Assembly (NCBI GenBank): GCA_020650975.1
Contig: JAIPMN010002473.1
Coordinates: 1 to 63,221, forward strand
Length of the DNA: 63,221 nucleotides
Direction: 5' to 3'
Source of the DNA: Apostichopus californicus
Lineage: Eukaryota > Echinodermata > Holothuroidea > Aspidochirotida > Stichopodidae
The translations under genes and the position numbers were made by a program. Every line of letters begins with the position of its first letter. The first letter of the stretch is position 1. Under the pieces are notes generated by a model. The model did not search any database. It saw only the letters and a list, made by a program, of their open reading frames with translations, and was not told the origin of the DNA. Shown here piece by piece: positions 1 through 11,719 of this stretch.

Positions 1-9
1 AGTTTTGTC

Positions 10-681
10 ACAGCTAGTCACATGTACAAACATTTTTCATAGCTATAAGGATGTCAAGCAGTTTATATAATATCAATGGGGGTTTGTAATTTGATCTCTC
101 ATGCTTTCTTATGCTATATCTTATGCTTTTATATGCTTTCTGGCATTTTCTTATGCTTTCTCATGCTTTCATATGCGTTCTCATGCTTTCTTATGCTTTC
201 TGTTTAAACCCTGCCATTTTCATTGTTTTTTATTTCTTATTTCTTCCTGTGTTTGACAGAACTATTTAGCTAGCACTGAAAGTGAAGTAGTAATTATAAT
301 GTTTAACAGTTTCTACTTTATTTAGGTATAGATCTGTTGTATATATGCATTTGGTTGACACATACGACATCTCCAAAATATATAAAAGGATCAAGTAAAC
401 GATAATATTTACTTTTTCAACACAGCCACACAGTTACAAGTACAGGAACATCTCATAGTTACACAGAATTGAAGCAGTTTATATAATATGCAATGGGGGT
501 ATTTAATTACAATTCTCTCTCATGCTTTCTTAAGCTTTCTGTTTAATCCCTGTAACCATTTTTGTTTTTCTTACTTTCTTTAAGTTCTCTTCCTACTTTG
601 GACATATCAGTTTAGTCTTAGCACTCCATAGCACTCCAGTAAGTAAAGTAGTAATTATACTGTTTAATGGTTTCAATTTAA
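10..681. repeat. Diverged tandem duplication, two ~260-300-bp copies
   Basis: The copies lie at about 10-313 and 423-681. Shared landmarks in order are AAGCAGTTTATATAATAT, CAATGGGGGT, CTCATGCTTTCTTA, TCTGTTTAA and AAAGTAGTAATTATA. Copy 1 carries an expanded ATGCTTTCT-type simple repeat (about 98-205). Confidence 0.75.
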
Positions 682-1052
682 AAGTGAATTCTATGTTACA
701 TTATGACGACAGATTGAAGTTATACACTTTGCGAAACAAGAATTTGCTGGTTTTTCTTTCCGAGTTGTAAATATTTGTTTGTGCCACCGAATCAGGGAAG
801 ACAATAGTGTTGCAATGATATGCAGATTTCAATATCGATTATCGAAGACAAAATTCACTTTTTTTTCTCAAAACGATATCGTGATATATATCGGCAAAAT
901 ATGAAACCCTATTGACAGTGCAGCATGTGCTCTGGTTGGTCGGTTACTGTATATTTTTAGGACAGTTTCGATATGCGTTTTTTTTCCCGATAATTTACAA
1001 AATAGCTCAGATGGAGCCTTATATTTCGACTAACTTCAGCATTCTTGATTTA

Positions 1053-1110
1053 TAATTATTTATTAATTATATTAATTAATTATAAATATTCATTAATTAT
1101 TTATAATTAC
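1053..1110. repeat. AT palindromic low-complexity stretch
   Basis: A run of TAATTATTTATTAATTA and its near-inverse can fold on itself. Such stretches are common in AT-rich introns and flanks. Confidence 0.6.
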
Positions 1111-1721
1111 TATAGTTTGTGAATGTACTGGCAGGTAATCAGCAATTGGCAATTTCCGATTATATCACACTCGGTCAAATACTAACTTTATTACGCGATT
1201 TGGAAAGATTTTCAAACGATGTCTAACGATTAAAGTTTGTATCTCGATATATATGCAAATGATATATAGTAATATCGTTTCAACGCTTATAGACAAACAC
1301 GTTTGTCCTTAGTGTGGATGTTTACAGAAAGTCAACGACCAAGAGAGTAGCTGCATGGAGCATTCTGTTATGAAAACCTCAAAATATGATATGTGCCGAT
1401 ATTAAGCAAGACCGCTATCAGAAAAATTGAAAATGTGGTCTAGTTCCCCTTACAGTTTTGGAAAGAGGAACTACTGTTTACTGTTTGATTGAAATCGGTC
1501 AGGATGTTATTATTGGTAGCAGGGTAACAACGCTAGATGCAAATCACTTTATAGATTTGTTAGGCTATCGCACCATTCCTTAATTTACTTTAATATACCA
1601 AATCCTTTAAAGAGCTGCAGCTTCTCAATTCACTCGTGAATATACGAAAAAAACCAAATAATTCACCAATTTATATTCGACCCGATCATCAAGTGACACT
1701 TTCCATCATCATGTGAAATTT

Positions 1722-1776
1722 TTTGGCAGTCAACTTTGGCAGTCAACTTTGGCAGTCAACTTTGGCAGTCAACTTT
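1722..1776. repeat. 13-bp tandem repeat (TTTGGCAGTCAAC)n, four units
   Basis: Four consecutive near-identical units are visible. An open frame running through it has no protein signature. Confidence 0.9.
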
Positions 1777-2433
1777 GTCACCTTTTTTTGGCAGTGTGAC
1801 TTATACAGTAATGAAACTGTGGACCTGCCTCCCCTCCCACCCACCCTGTTCCCTATCCCCTCTTCCTCTTCACGAAACACAGGTCACATACAGACATACA
1901 TGTTCATAAACAGACAGACACACACTCACGGAACAATCACCAGAACAGTTCTCCGCTCTTCACGACTTCGACGACCTGCGCACATTTCATCTCTCTCCTT
2001 TAATTATCTTTCACTTTCATTGACCTCACTGATAGACTATCTATTGTTTAGAGGTCAAACCAACACCATCAGGATGACCTTTTATCGCAATTCGGGGCTT
2101 CAATGACTTCCTGAATTTAGGAACATTTCATTCACTTCAACCTTCATCAAACTCTGCCTATCCTGAGTTTTCCCCTGTTTGTTTGTATTTCAACCAGCAG
2201 AGGTGTTACATGCATCACACACAGTGCACCCACACACATACAATGCACACATACAGACATACATCCATGGATACAGACCTTATAGCCAAATGGATGTAAA
2301 CAACAAACACTGCATACTGTACATTCCTCAATCTCCATCAGCATGTTATTCAACAACAGTTGCTTTACTTAGCTACCAACCCCTACGTTGTTCACTTTTA
2401 TACTGTACAGTAGTTCCCCTAAGTGTGAATATA

Positions 2434-2764
2434 TGTGTTATAGTGCAATGTATTGCAATGTAATGTATTTGTAGTTGTACTGCACTGTAATGTTAATGTA
2501 CTGTACTGCACTGTAATGTATTTGTACTACACTGTTGTGTAATGTAATGTACTGCATTGTAATGTAATGTAATGTATTTGTACTGCACTGTAATGTACTG
2601 CATTGTAGTGTAATGTAAATGTACTGCACTGTAATGTAATTGGACTGTAATGTAATGTATTTTGTACTGAACTATAATGTAAATGTACTGCACTGTAATG
2701 TAATGTATTGCATTTTAATGTAGTGTAATGTAATGTATTGTATTGTACTGCAATGTATTGTAAA
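2434..2764. repeat. Degenerate TAATG/TACTGCAC minisatellite
   Basis: Alternating GTAATG and TACTGCACTG blocks make about 330 bp of simple sequence. Several overlapping minus-strand open frames here are products of the repeat, not genes. Confidence 0.85.
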
Positions 2765-4689
2765 ATAACTGCAGTCGTCCCATCCAGTGTACATCTCCTA
2801 CATGTTGTATTAATTTCTCGCAAACTCACTCTTCTTCTTTAATCAATATATACAGAGATTGATTATAAACTAGAGAATTTCCTAGCTCCTAACTATATCA
2901 ATCAATTTCACTTATAATAGATTCACACGCTTCAAAGTCTTTCTCCACACAAACACACACACACTATGTGTATTCTGACCTTCAGTGAACATAATAAATC
3001 ACACTTGTGGATCCTACTGGCCTCTGGATATTAACATTCAACACAGTGGAATAAACAAATTGCACAAAAACCAACAAAACCCATGAGTGAAGTAGCTGCA
3101 ACTGCTTAAAGAATTTTCCTGAGCTAACCCCTTATCATTCGCATCATGGCATATCTCACCCCATCTGCCACTCAAAACTACACCCCACTGCACCCTCCCA
3201 ACCCCAAACCCATCCATCCTCCCCAACACTATCTTAATCCCTCCCCTACTTTATTTTTGTGCTCATTTTATTTTATTGCTATGTTTTTTTAATCTGTTCT
3301 TTAAAGTGAATTGCATCTTGGTTATGTTTTATATTGGGCAGTGCTAAACGTGATTATGTTTCAACTGCATATGAATGATTTTTATATTGTGATCTGTTAT
3401 TACTGTGCATAGAGACGATTGTATATTTATATAAATATTATAAACAGTAAAAGGAAAAATGTTTGCAAGCTAGCCTGGGGTGCAAGTTGTTTTGGCAAAA
3501 AGGATTTGTAGATGATATATAGAGTTGTAATTTAAACAGAAACTATCAATTTGGGGGCAGACTTATTCAGCGGGATTGTTTATGACAGCTCGCTATTTAA
3601 TGACCATTTTAAACTGGCTATTTCAAACTGGCTAGACGAGCAAACTATAAATATATATAAACTATATATATATTCATACATAAACTGTACAATACATTTA
3701 GATCGCTATTCTCTTTCAAGACACTGGGCGAGAAGAGAAAGATAAAAAATAAAATAAAAAATAAAAAGCTATAAAGGAGTTCTAAGCAAATAGTGGAGAA
3801 ATGATGGAATCGAGTGAAAGGAATGATTGGGAAGGATGAAATGCAGATAGAAAGGAGAAGAAAAATAGGAATTGAATGCACGGCACTCATGGTGATTGGT
3901 TGGATCGAGCTAACTGGGTACTATTACGAGCAGGGTCGAATGGTGCAAGACAACAAGGACGAACGATGGACCAAAAAACTAAAACATGTCTTAGCATTCT
4001 TCTCATCCTAAGACCTTCCTAATCCTTAGAGCCACTGAGCGTACCCTACTGTATGAAGATTCGGTTTAAACGAATCAAGATATTCAGAATTATTTATTAT
4101 TAATTAATTTAATTTTTTTTTTTTTATAATAATTTAAATTATTATGAATTTTTTTACCTATTCTTTTGCAACTAAGCATATTTTTTTTATTGGATTCACT
4201 ATAGACAGCTTATATATTGTCTTATTCTTCTTTTTCTGCCATTTGATATATACAAGCATGCTAAAGGTATAAGTGCTGTAAATTGCCGCCATTTTGTTGA
4301 CATTCAGTTATTGATTGAAAGTTTATGAAAGAACTATACTAAAGTTTCCCAAAATCACCAACATTGTCAAAGAAATTTGGAAAAGCCAGTCTTTGGATTT
4401 GATCATATAAATTCCCTTGGTGATTTAAAATGCACTAAGCCTGAGAGTTACAGGTAAAAGAGCAGGTTTAATGGGCGCAATTACTAATGGCTAGAATATT
4501 TCCGTGGCTGGCGTATATTTTTGGGTGGCTATAGCATATTTTGGAATAAAGAAAACTGATAAACACTGTCTCTATGACAACCAAAATGATTTCTGAGTCA
4601 TGGGTGGTGCATGAAAGCATGAAAGAATGAATTGATTTTTTTTTTCTTCTGGAAACATCATTAGATCTAATGCTACATATATTGAACAT

Positions 4690-4835
4690 TTAGCCTAAAG
4701 GTTAGGCTAAGTTTTAACTTTCAAACTGTTGAACTGTTGAACTATCAATCATAGATCTAGCCTAAAGGTTAGGCTAGAGTTTTAACTGTTGAACTGTCAA
4801 ACATTTAGCCTTTAGAAAGGTTAGGCTAAGTATTA
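4690..4835. repeat. Three ~60-bp units with TAGCCTAAAGGTTAGGCTA palindrome
   Basis: TAGCCTAAAGGTTAGGCTA occurs at about 4691 and 4758, with an expanded version near 4806. Each is followed by AGT(A/T)TTAACT and GTTGAACTGT-like sequence. Every unit can form a short hairpin. Confidence 0.8.
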
Positions 4836-6309
4836 ACTTTCAATTTTCAAACAAGTTTCATTCCATAGCGACACGATTTTACCTTGTAACCTTTGAACGT
4901 CTACAATCACACTAACTAGACTCACCAAAGGTTTACCAAATGATAGAAGAAATGTTTTTGTCAAGAATGAATCAAACATTTCCCCTCTCTCTTCAATAAT
5001 ACTGATCTGTCTAACATACTGTATGACTGATTGCTTTCGCAAGAACCACTCCCCCATAAAACAAGACACTCTTTACCCTTTGAGGATGCATACAAAAAAA
5101 TATAAAAAATTGCACATCATTTTTCTGCACATTCCATTTCATACAAATCTCTATCAACACCTGAGACCCTAAATATTGCACAGTCTATTCACCCATTTCT
5201 GAAGAAAGGGAAAAGCACCTTAGAGAGGTTCATATACCTCACCCCATCTTAATATCCTCCCTCCCTCTCAACACATCCCTTCTAGCCCCAATATTTAATC
5301 AACCCCCTCCACCCTCACATGTTCCTCACCCACTCCCCCAGATCCTGAAATCCTACCGTAACCCTTTAAAAACAATGTCCATCACCATAAAATTTATTAT
5401 AAATAAATATTTTAGATACACACATGATAGAAATGTTAATGTTTCTATTCTAGTTCATATATTCAACCCCCCCTCTCCCACCCCCTCCCTCCCATACCTA
5501 TTCTTCCTCTTCTCCTATATTCCTTCCTTTCCGACCTTTCCTAACTCTCCCCCCCTGCCCCCTCCCTACAACCATATTTTGAAAACCAACCTTTCAGACG
5601 CAATAAATCATTTTAGCAGTTTTATGTTAAACCTGAAAAATGTTTCATTGTTCAAGTACAGCATAGCCGTCTCTTCCACCCATGTATCCGTTGCCTCAAC
5701 CCCATTATCTACCCTCCACACATCTCCACTTCAAATTACCATCCATTACCATCAAATTACCATCAAGTAGAGTATTAAGAAAAATACTCTCATGGCGCCC
5801 AACATGGGTAAAAGCACCGAGAAAATTTGAAAACGACACACCCACAAAAATTTACGTAAAAACAACAGCATGCATACATTGATATGGAAACAGAAATTTT
5901 GAGACGAAACCCTACACATTGAATCATTTTTCTTTCTTTTTTTTACAACCAAATTCCAGTATATTTATAAAAAAGTTTTTCTTGGTTATATTTTGTCAGT
6001 AACTTTTATTTAATAAACTCAGAAATAGCAAAGATTATATTTTTAGTAAATAAATGTGTACCCTGTCTTGTATACACATCACAGACAGGAGGATTTTTTT
6101 AATTTTATGTTTTTACAACTTTTGACCACTAACATATCAAGGATTTGGCCTAAACTAATGACAATAATAATAAGAGAAGATATAACAATATGATTAAATA
6201 GATATGAATTTAATAAATATAATGTCAAGTACCACCATATACAGTTAAATTGCACTCGTTGAACAAACCGTTGATCAAATTCAAAGAAATAGTACCGATA
6301 TTTAAAAAA

Positions 6310-6667
6310 TTCTTTAAAGGGCAATATTGCTTTTATTAGGCCTTTGGTATAATCCATGATATGTTGCGCAAGTTTTCTCTGACTAGGCTAGGCTACAGAA
6401 TGTTAACATGTCGTTCAACTTGACCAATCAGTGTCCAGGACTCTAATATATCTCAGTCACGTCCCAAACAGACATGACACATCAACGAGCTTGGGTTTCT
6501 TCCGTTTAAACTGTGATGATTTTAGTCACGATTTCTTTGTATAATTTTTAAATTTTTTTAAGTCTCGTTTTACACATTTAAAGGATTGTAAATTTCGAAC
6601 TGGAAAGCCGGTATTAAGTGTTGCTAAATGAACAGATTTTCCAACGCAATATTGCCCTTTCAAAGAA
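6310..6667. mobile_element. MITE-like element with ~21-bp terminal inverted repeats
   Basis: The left end reads TTCTTTAAAGGGCAATATTG. The right end read inward on the minus strand is TTCTTTGAAAGGGCAATATT. The interior is about 315 bp, AT-rich and noncoding. No clear target-site duplication is visible. Confidence 0.5.
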
Positions 6668-7290
6668 GTATTGCACACAACATTTTACGACAAGGTTATT
6701 TCAGCGAGTTAGCAGATTTTGCAAATTGTGCGTTAGAAAAATAATGCCACTTTTTATCACTTATCTTAAACTTTCTTTTTTCTCATATTTTTCATTCTAT
6801 GTCCTACTTTTTCTTTTCAAAGACAAACATGCAAGAAAACTTTCAAAAGGGTGTAAAACATTCACAAATGCATCGAAATCAGAATTTAACGTGTGAAAAT
6901 TTGAAGAGAGAGAAAGGAAAAGCAAGCCGAGGGGTTTCCCGCTTCAACATCAAAATAATTTAAAACGACGGAGACAGACAAAACCAAAACAGAAAGGAAC
7001 GAATAACGCACGAGGAGATTGCACGCTGCCCGATCGAGGGAAAAGATCGTAGAACATGCAAAAAATAAATAAATAAAATTAACAAAAAAATTCCAAAAGA
7101 AATTGGCGCGGGAGGGGTGGGATATGAACCGACCGAATCGTCCAATAGAGATGGAGTAACTTGGTGAGAAGTGAGAACTTTCTAGGGATGGGGTCGCAAA
7201 ATAGAATACTTTAAGAGATACCAATCGACCGATCGATGGATCAATCGATTGGAATCTTTGTGGAAGTGAGAGAAATGTAGGTCAAACTAC

Positions 7291-7409
7291 CTGACGATCC
7301 GCTTCTGAGATTGTTTGCTGAAAAGTCGTAGTTGCCGTGCAGCTTGAACCTCTGTTTGAAGTGGGGCTTGCAAAACGTCACGGAATTTAGCTGGGCGAAG
7401 GTGCCAAGA
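7291..7409 (-). CDS. LIM domain exon, second half
   Basis: The acceptor TTTTCTCGCAG (7410) leads into T-CTT-GGC, completing the split codon from 8854 (AA|T, Asn). The product is LGTFAQLNSVTFCKPHFK, then QRFKLHGNYD. The LGT-Y/F-A-L...CKPHF-Q-FK-GNYD pattern is that of EPLIN and LIMD2. It supplies the last ligands C and H, 17 residues after the previous cysteine. After GNYD the usual family sequence EGFG is replaced by FSANNLRSGSS. The exon then meets a mediocre donor CAG|GTAGTT (7290) in phase 1. If that donor is not used, the frame continues 16 more codons (GSLTYISLTSTKIPID) to a TGA at 7243-7241, so this could be the terminal exon. The final exon after splicing is not identified. Confidence 0.93.
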
Positions 7410-7484
7410 CTGCGAGAAAACGAGAGATATACGGTTATATAATCCTTCGGTTAGAAGTTTGAATTTTTTGGTAAGACTGGTGCA

Positions 7485-7536
7485 TTAGTGAGGCTTGCAA
7501 AACGTCACAGAATTTAGCTGGGCAAAGGTGCCAAGA
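7485..7536 (-). pseudogene. Partial duplicate of LIM exon 2, copy 2 (splice-competent)
   Basis: This copies the acceptor-proximal part of the exon at 7409 in the preceding intron. The acceptor dinucleotide is intact (TTTATAG) and the frame from 8854 stays open: LGTFAQLNSVTFCKPH then TAA. Use of this copy would end the protein exactly at the last zinc ligand, giving a complete LIM domain with no C-terminal extension. It could be a cryptic or regulated terminal exon, or inert debris. Differences from the true exon are mostly synonymous. Confidence 0.75.
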
Positions 7537-7582
7537 CTATAAATGTATGGAGAAAACGAGAGATATATACGGTTATATAATC

Positions 7583-7667
7583 CTACAGAGTTTGAATTTT
7601 GGTAAGACTGGGGCTATAGTGGGGCTTGCAAAACGCCATGGAATTTAGCTGGGCAAAGGTGCCAAGA
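7583..7667 (-). pseudogene. Partial duplicate of LIM exon 2, copy 3
   Basis: A second tandem copy has acceptor TATATAG and reads LGTFAQLNSMAFCKPH, then YSPSLTKIQTL and a TAG. Two residues differ from the functional exon (Val-Thr becomes Met-Ala) and all zinc ligands remain. After the His the frame enters the repeat spacer and terminates. Confidence 0.7.
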
Positions 7668-7751
7668 CTATATAAATATATGGAGAAAACGAGAGATATA
7701 TACGGTTATATAATCCTACAGTTAGAAGTTTGAATTTTGGTAAGAATGGTG

Positions 7752-7806
7752 CTATAGTGAGGCTTGCAAAAACGTCACAGAATTTAGCTGGGCAAAGGTG
7801 CCAAGA
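7752..7806 (-). pseudogene. Partial duplicate of LIM exon 2, copy 4 (decayed)
   Basis: The third copy has lost the acceptor AG (TTGG at the boundary) and gained one base before the final cysteine codon. It therefore reads ...NSVTFLQASL and stops. It can no longer make the last zinc-binding pair. This is the most degraded of the three copies. Confidence 0.7.
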
Positions 7807-8853
7807 CCAATAGTATACGGAGAAAACGAGAGAAAACCTGTTATATAATCCTTCGGTTAGAATTTCGAATTTTGGTAAGAATGGTGCTATAGTTACTGAT
7901 TGTATATGGGTGATGGGATTTTAAGGTCCTAGGAAATAGTTGAAATTAAAAAAAAAAACAGATTTGGTTTGAATGTAATCAGGTTCAAAGTTTACAAAAT
8001 TTATGGTGTAAAGTGAAAATAGCTACATTATCATGTCACAAAATCTTCTCAAAGAATTCAAAAAGAACTTCCACGTAAGAGGACAACAGCACTGGAGGAT
8101 AATAGTGCAGCCGTTCCCTCTCACCTCTGACATTCCCACTATCTTCTCCTAACCCCCACCTACAACCAGCTCTACCCCCCTTCCAACCACCACCAACACC
8201 TCCTTCCCTATTTGGCTCCCAATGCCCACTAAGACTTAAATAAATTATTTTTTGTCATTAATTATGATCAGAATTCAACGTGCTATCAGGATTCATTTCG
8301 AATGCTCTTGATCAAGAAAGAAGGAGAAAAATTGATTTATTCTACTGTTAGTTTGCAAAAATTACTCAATTAACATAATATCACAGAAAACAAATTTTAG
8401 AAACTGAAAAGCTCAAATTATAGACTAATCTTCTGTCTTTTTGTCAGAGAATAATTTAAAGTGTTCACATTTTGTGTAGCATTTTTTGAGTTTTATGAAA
8501 TATATATTTTTTGCCCAATATTTTGAAAAACTACAGTATGATCATTCCCTTTCTGTTCAGGTGCAAATACTGCTAAACATCCACCACACATTATGTAGCA
8601 ATTTGCACACTTTGTATTGCACTTTTGCACGGCACTGCAATGCACTTTACATGGCATTTCACTTTGAATGGCACTAATTTGCTATGCAAAATGACGTCTT
8701 TTTCTCTAATCTGTTTAAAATAAACGCTTTCTACCTGCAGGAAGGTTTTCTTTATTCAATTCTTTATTCAATTCAGTTCAATTCAATTCAATTCTTTCTT
8801 CAATATTTTGAGAAAAACAAGAAGAAAGAAAAAAAAAGTTTCAAAATATTTAC

Positions 8854-8990
8854 TTCAAAACTTTCTTGCACTCTGCACATCGGAAGCAAGTTTTGTGATA
8901 GCTTCTACCGTCCGCCGCTATTTTATCCATCGGGTAGACCCGTTTCTCGCAGACGTGGCATTTATTGGAACTATCAGTACTGCTCTGGCC
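8854..8990 (-). CDS. LIM domain exon, first zinc finger and start of second
   Basis: The acceptor TCATATGCAG (8991) starts a 137-nt exon in phase 0, and the donor GAA|GTAAAT (8853) ends it in phase 2. After GQSSTDSSNK it encodes CHVC, 17 residues, HKTC, then FRC and AEC and KKVL. That is C-X2-C-X17-H-X2-C-X2-C-X2-C of a LIM domain. The context CEKRVYPMDKIAADGR is diagnostic of the EPLIN/LIMD2/XIRP2 class (human EPLIN has CQKTVYPMERL). LIM domains bind zinc and mediate protein interactions. In the EPLIN family they sit beside actin-binding regions. Together with the exon at 7409 it forms the complete domain, with all eight ligands present. Confidence 0.95.
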
Positions 8991-9164
8991 CTGCATATGA
9001 TTAAAGAGGAAAGGAGAAGGAAGAAAACAAATGAAAAGATTGGACAACTTATCGTGACCGTAATTAACAATCAAATCAGACGAATAGACAAATTACAGAA
9101 AAAAGGGTTTTGGGTAGATAAAATACCGGCAGACTCGACAGAGGTTAAACCACTGTATCTTCCA

Positions 9165-9333
9165 GGGATGAGCCTGGGGTAAAAAAAATCACAGAATTTT
9201 GCAAAAATTACGGTATAGGCTCCAGTTTGCGTATGCTACAGTGTGTTAGGATAATATTTTTTGTCCCCGAGGTAGAAAAGAAATCACGGATATTCTGCGA
9301 ATTCGCGGAAAAAGCTCATGCCTGATCTTCGCA
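9165..9333. repeat. Dispersed repeat, copy 1
   Basis: This matches 26183-26322 closely: GATGAGCCTG, GGTATAGGCTCCAGTTTG, TATGCTACAGTGTGTTAGGA, TTGTCCCCGAGGTAGAAAAG and CTCATGCCTG occur in order. This copy has ~25 bp extra before CTCATGCCTG. The family is unidentified. Confidence 0.85.
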
Positions 9334-9814
9334 AGGCTTGCAAAGATCGTGAGAGACAGACCATTGTAGTGAAGTTCTTGTCAAATTATTCAACACGACA
9401 AAGTCAGACGGTTAATATAAAGTTAAGGAGAGATGTTACATTCCTTAAAACAATGAGATACATCGGTTGCAAACTGATTCCCTTTCAGTATGGTTTTGTC
9501 TGTAACACAGTGTCAACGATGACACAGGTTTAACCTCCTGTACAGTCATGCCAAACTATGTATGTTTTATCAATCAAATTCCAAAAAAATAGTAGTACAC
9601 ATACGACGTAGTTTGACTCAGTGCTAATTACACAAGTCATGACAAGAAATAAGAATTGACCATAAAGGATAAAATTTGTCAGAATTTCTGTCTCGATACG
9701 TCAGTCATGGTCAAAGATGGTCAAAATATGTGAGTGCCAGTAAAGTTTCTTATATGCGAGGTATATATATAATTGAAATCGTAGTGAGTTGGAAAATCCA
9801 GAACAGTGAAAAAA

Positions 9815-9892
9815 CTTCCAGCCTCCAGAGGGATTCGAACCCAGGCCTCCCGCTTTATATGCAGACACCCTAACTACTAGGCTATTGACGCT
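9815..9892 (-). mobile_element. tRNA-derived SINE head
   Basis: The minus strand shows a tRNA-like sequence: TAGTTAGGGTGTCTGC in the box A region, then GGTTCGAATCC, a perfect RNA polymerase III box B, ~30 nt downstream. The arms do not form a complete clean cloverleaf, and a tail-like sequence follows, so it is read as a SINE rather than a tRNA gene. Confidence 0.6.
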
Positions 9893-10207
9893 GATTGATA
9901 TAAATATACAAACAGTAGCTGAAATTCCTGTTTTCAAGATTTATACACCCCTTTAAAAATATAATAATTTACTAAATCACTGGAATACTCCTTTAAGCTT
10001 GAATGTGATGGCAACGATGATGACATACAGTAGGCCCAAATTTCATTGCAGGCTTAAACTATATATAGTAAACTTAAAGGGGCATTCATATTGCTTAATT
10101 TATCAAGTTTAATTTTAACTCAACCAAAAAATGTTCTTTTTAACTTCATATATAAACAAAAACAGAGCAATAACCTTTGGACAGCATTTATCACCATTTG
10201 TCTGTGA

Positions 10208-10325
10208 CAAATTTATGACCCATTGTAAACTTCATCTGCACCCATTGTTAACTTCATTTGCACCCATTGTTCACTTCATCTGCACCCATTGTTAACTAAA
10301 TCTAACCCATTGTTATTTCATCTGT
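10208..10325. repeat. ~24-bp tandem repeat (ACCCATTGTTAACTTCATCTGC)
   Basis: About five units of ACCCATTGTTAACTTCATCT with small changes and shortened last units. Confidence 0.85.
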
Positions 10326-11394
10326 GCCATAAAACATTTGATGTTGTACTATTGTATTGAGCTATTTGTGTTGAATTCTATGAATTCAGTATTCGCTGAA
10401 AACAACTCCTTGCCTGGACTGATTACGAGAGACTGCCACGCTCTCAACCATTTCACATTAAAATTGGACTTTTATGCTTAGAGTTATCCTTTATCCAGGT
10501 TTCACACAATCGATAAAAATGAATTCATATCTAATATAGCTATCATTCACACACAGCAGTTAGCTACAGTAACTGGTGGATACTTGGAATGAAAACAGGA
10601 AATTAATACAAATTACCACCCAGTGGAGAGCCTACGTTTGGACGCTTCCTGTAAAACCTTTTCTTTCTTTTTTTTCTTTCTCCTTCTTCCTTTTCAGTTT
10701 AACAATAGTTTGGATTCATAACTCATAGCGCGTTGAGCATCCCCGATACTATGTCAAACTCCTTTCACAGGAAATCGTAAAAAGTAGAGCAATGTTGATA
10801 CAGGAAATTAGCACACCTAGTATTAGTTATTTTGATGAGGTTGTACCGTAGGGATATCGGTTAAAGAGAGTGGCTTTCACTGTGAGTATTACACACAGTC
10901 ACTTACTATAAGATGTGTACATACAGTAGGTTTCCACCTTTACCCGATTTAATGGCCTATTTCCAGCGGTTACAGCTGATCGCTAAATAATAATATTTTC
11001 TGTAGGTCAAAACGGCATCCTCATAGCATGTCATTTGACGAAGATACAGTACCAATCTTCTTCTTTTTTTTAAATTTTGATATTTTTGTGAATCATTGCA
11101 TCTGGCAACATGCAGCATGGGTGAATGAATTCATCCCAGCAAAACTGTGCTGAAAATGTTTTAAATTATTTTTCTTTATAGTATATATATGTGTGTCTAT
11201 ATGTGTATATAGATATATGTTCAACTCTCTGAATACAGGGGGAAAGTATTTCTATCAAAACAAAAGTTGATTTAAAAAAAAAAAAAAAATACACAAATCC
11301 TTCATACTGTAGCAATAGCATACAATCATATGAATGTAATGTTTATGTGGCACACTCTCCATTTCAGGCTATTTCCTCCTTGCATAAATACACC

Positions 11395-11690
11395 TGAACA
11401 ATAGAAATAAGTTCCGAGGACATGGTGATTCTTTTGAAATGCTCTGATTAGGACTTGGAACTCCAATTGTTCAAGTCTTCGGTCAGAATACACAACATGT
11501 GCACACAGGTGTGCTTTACATTCAGACCGAGGACCCCATTGTATTTTCCATTGTTCAAATCCACGTACCCTAACCTTAACAATACCCCATAACAATAGAA
11601 TTCTTTCGAGGACGTGTTGATTCTTTAGAAATCACATCCGAGGACCTGGAATTCTTTTGTTCAAGTCCTCAGTCAGAATACAAACACACA
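11395..11690. repeat. ~190-bp tandem duplication
   Basis: CAATAGAA, CGAGGAC, TTGATTCTTT or equivalent, TTGTTCAAGTC and GGTCAGAATACA-type landmarks recur in order at 11399-11500 and 11592-11685. Confidence 0.65.
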
Positions 11691-11719
11691 TCTCCATAAC
11701 ATCAGAGTCAAAGATGTCC

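Larger units (their letters stand above)
1..7240. other. 3' flank or last intron; no exon identified
   Basis: Apart from the repeats listed separately, the region is AT-rich with pyrimidine-rich blocks (5220-5580). If the donor at 7290 is used, the final exon of the EPLIN-like gene should be here or beyond the window edge. I could not find an acceptor followed by a convincing phase-1 frame. If the 7409 exon is terminal, an AATAAA on the minus strand near 6010-6005 is one possible polyadenylation signal. Confidence 0.5.
7361..7893 (-). repeat. Four-unit ~130-bp tandem array including part of a coding exon
   Basis: The units begin at 7361, 7488, 7619 and 7757 (spacing 127, 131 and 138). Each carries ~50 bp of LIM exon, an acceptor region and ~75 bp of spacer with a GAGAAAACGAGAG motif and TACGGTTATATAATCC. 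Unit 1 is the 5' half of the functional exon plus its intron. The duplication boundary lies just after the CKPH codons. Confidence 0.85.

Noticed and set aside
3814-4011. 65-codon plus frame with DERWTKK, faintly like a non-LTR reverse transcriptase C-terminus
   Set aside because: The similarity is only a few residues and no neighbouring retrotransposon domains were found.
9815-9892. Functional tRNA gene
   Set aside because: Box B is perfect, but the stems do not close into a complete cloverleaf and the surrounding sequence resembles a SINE.
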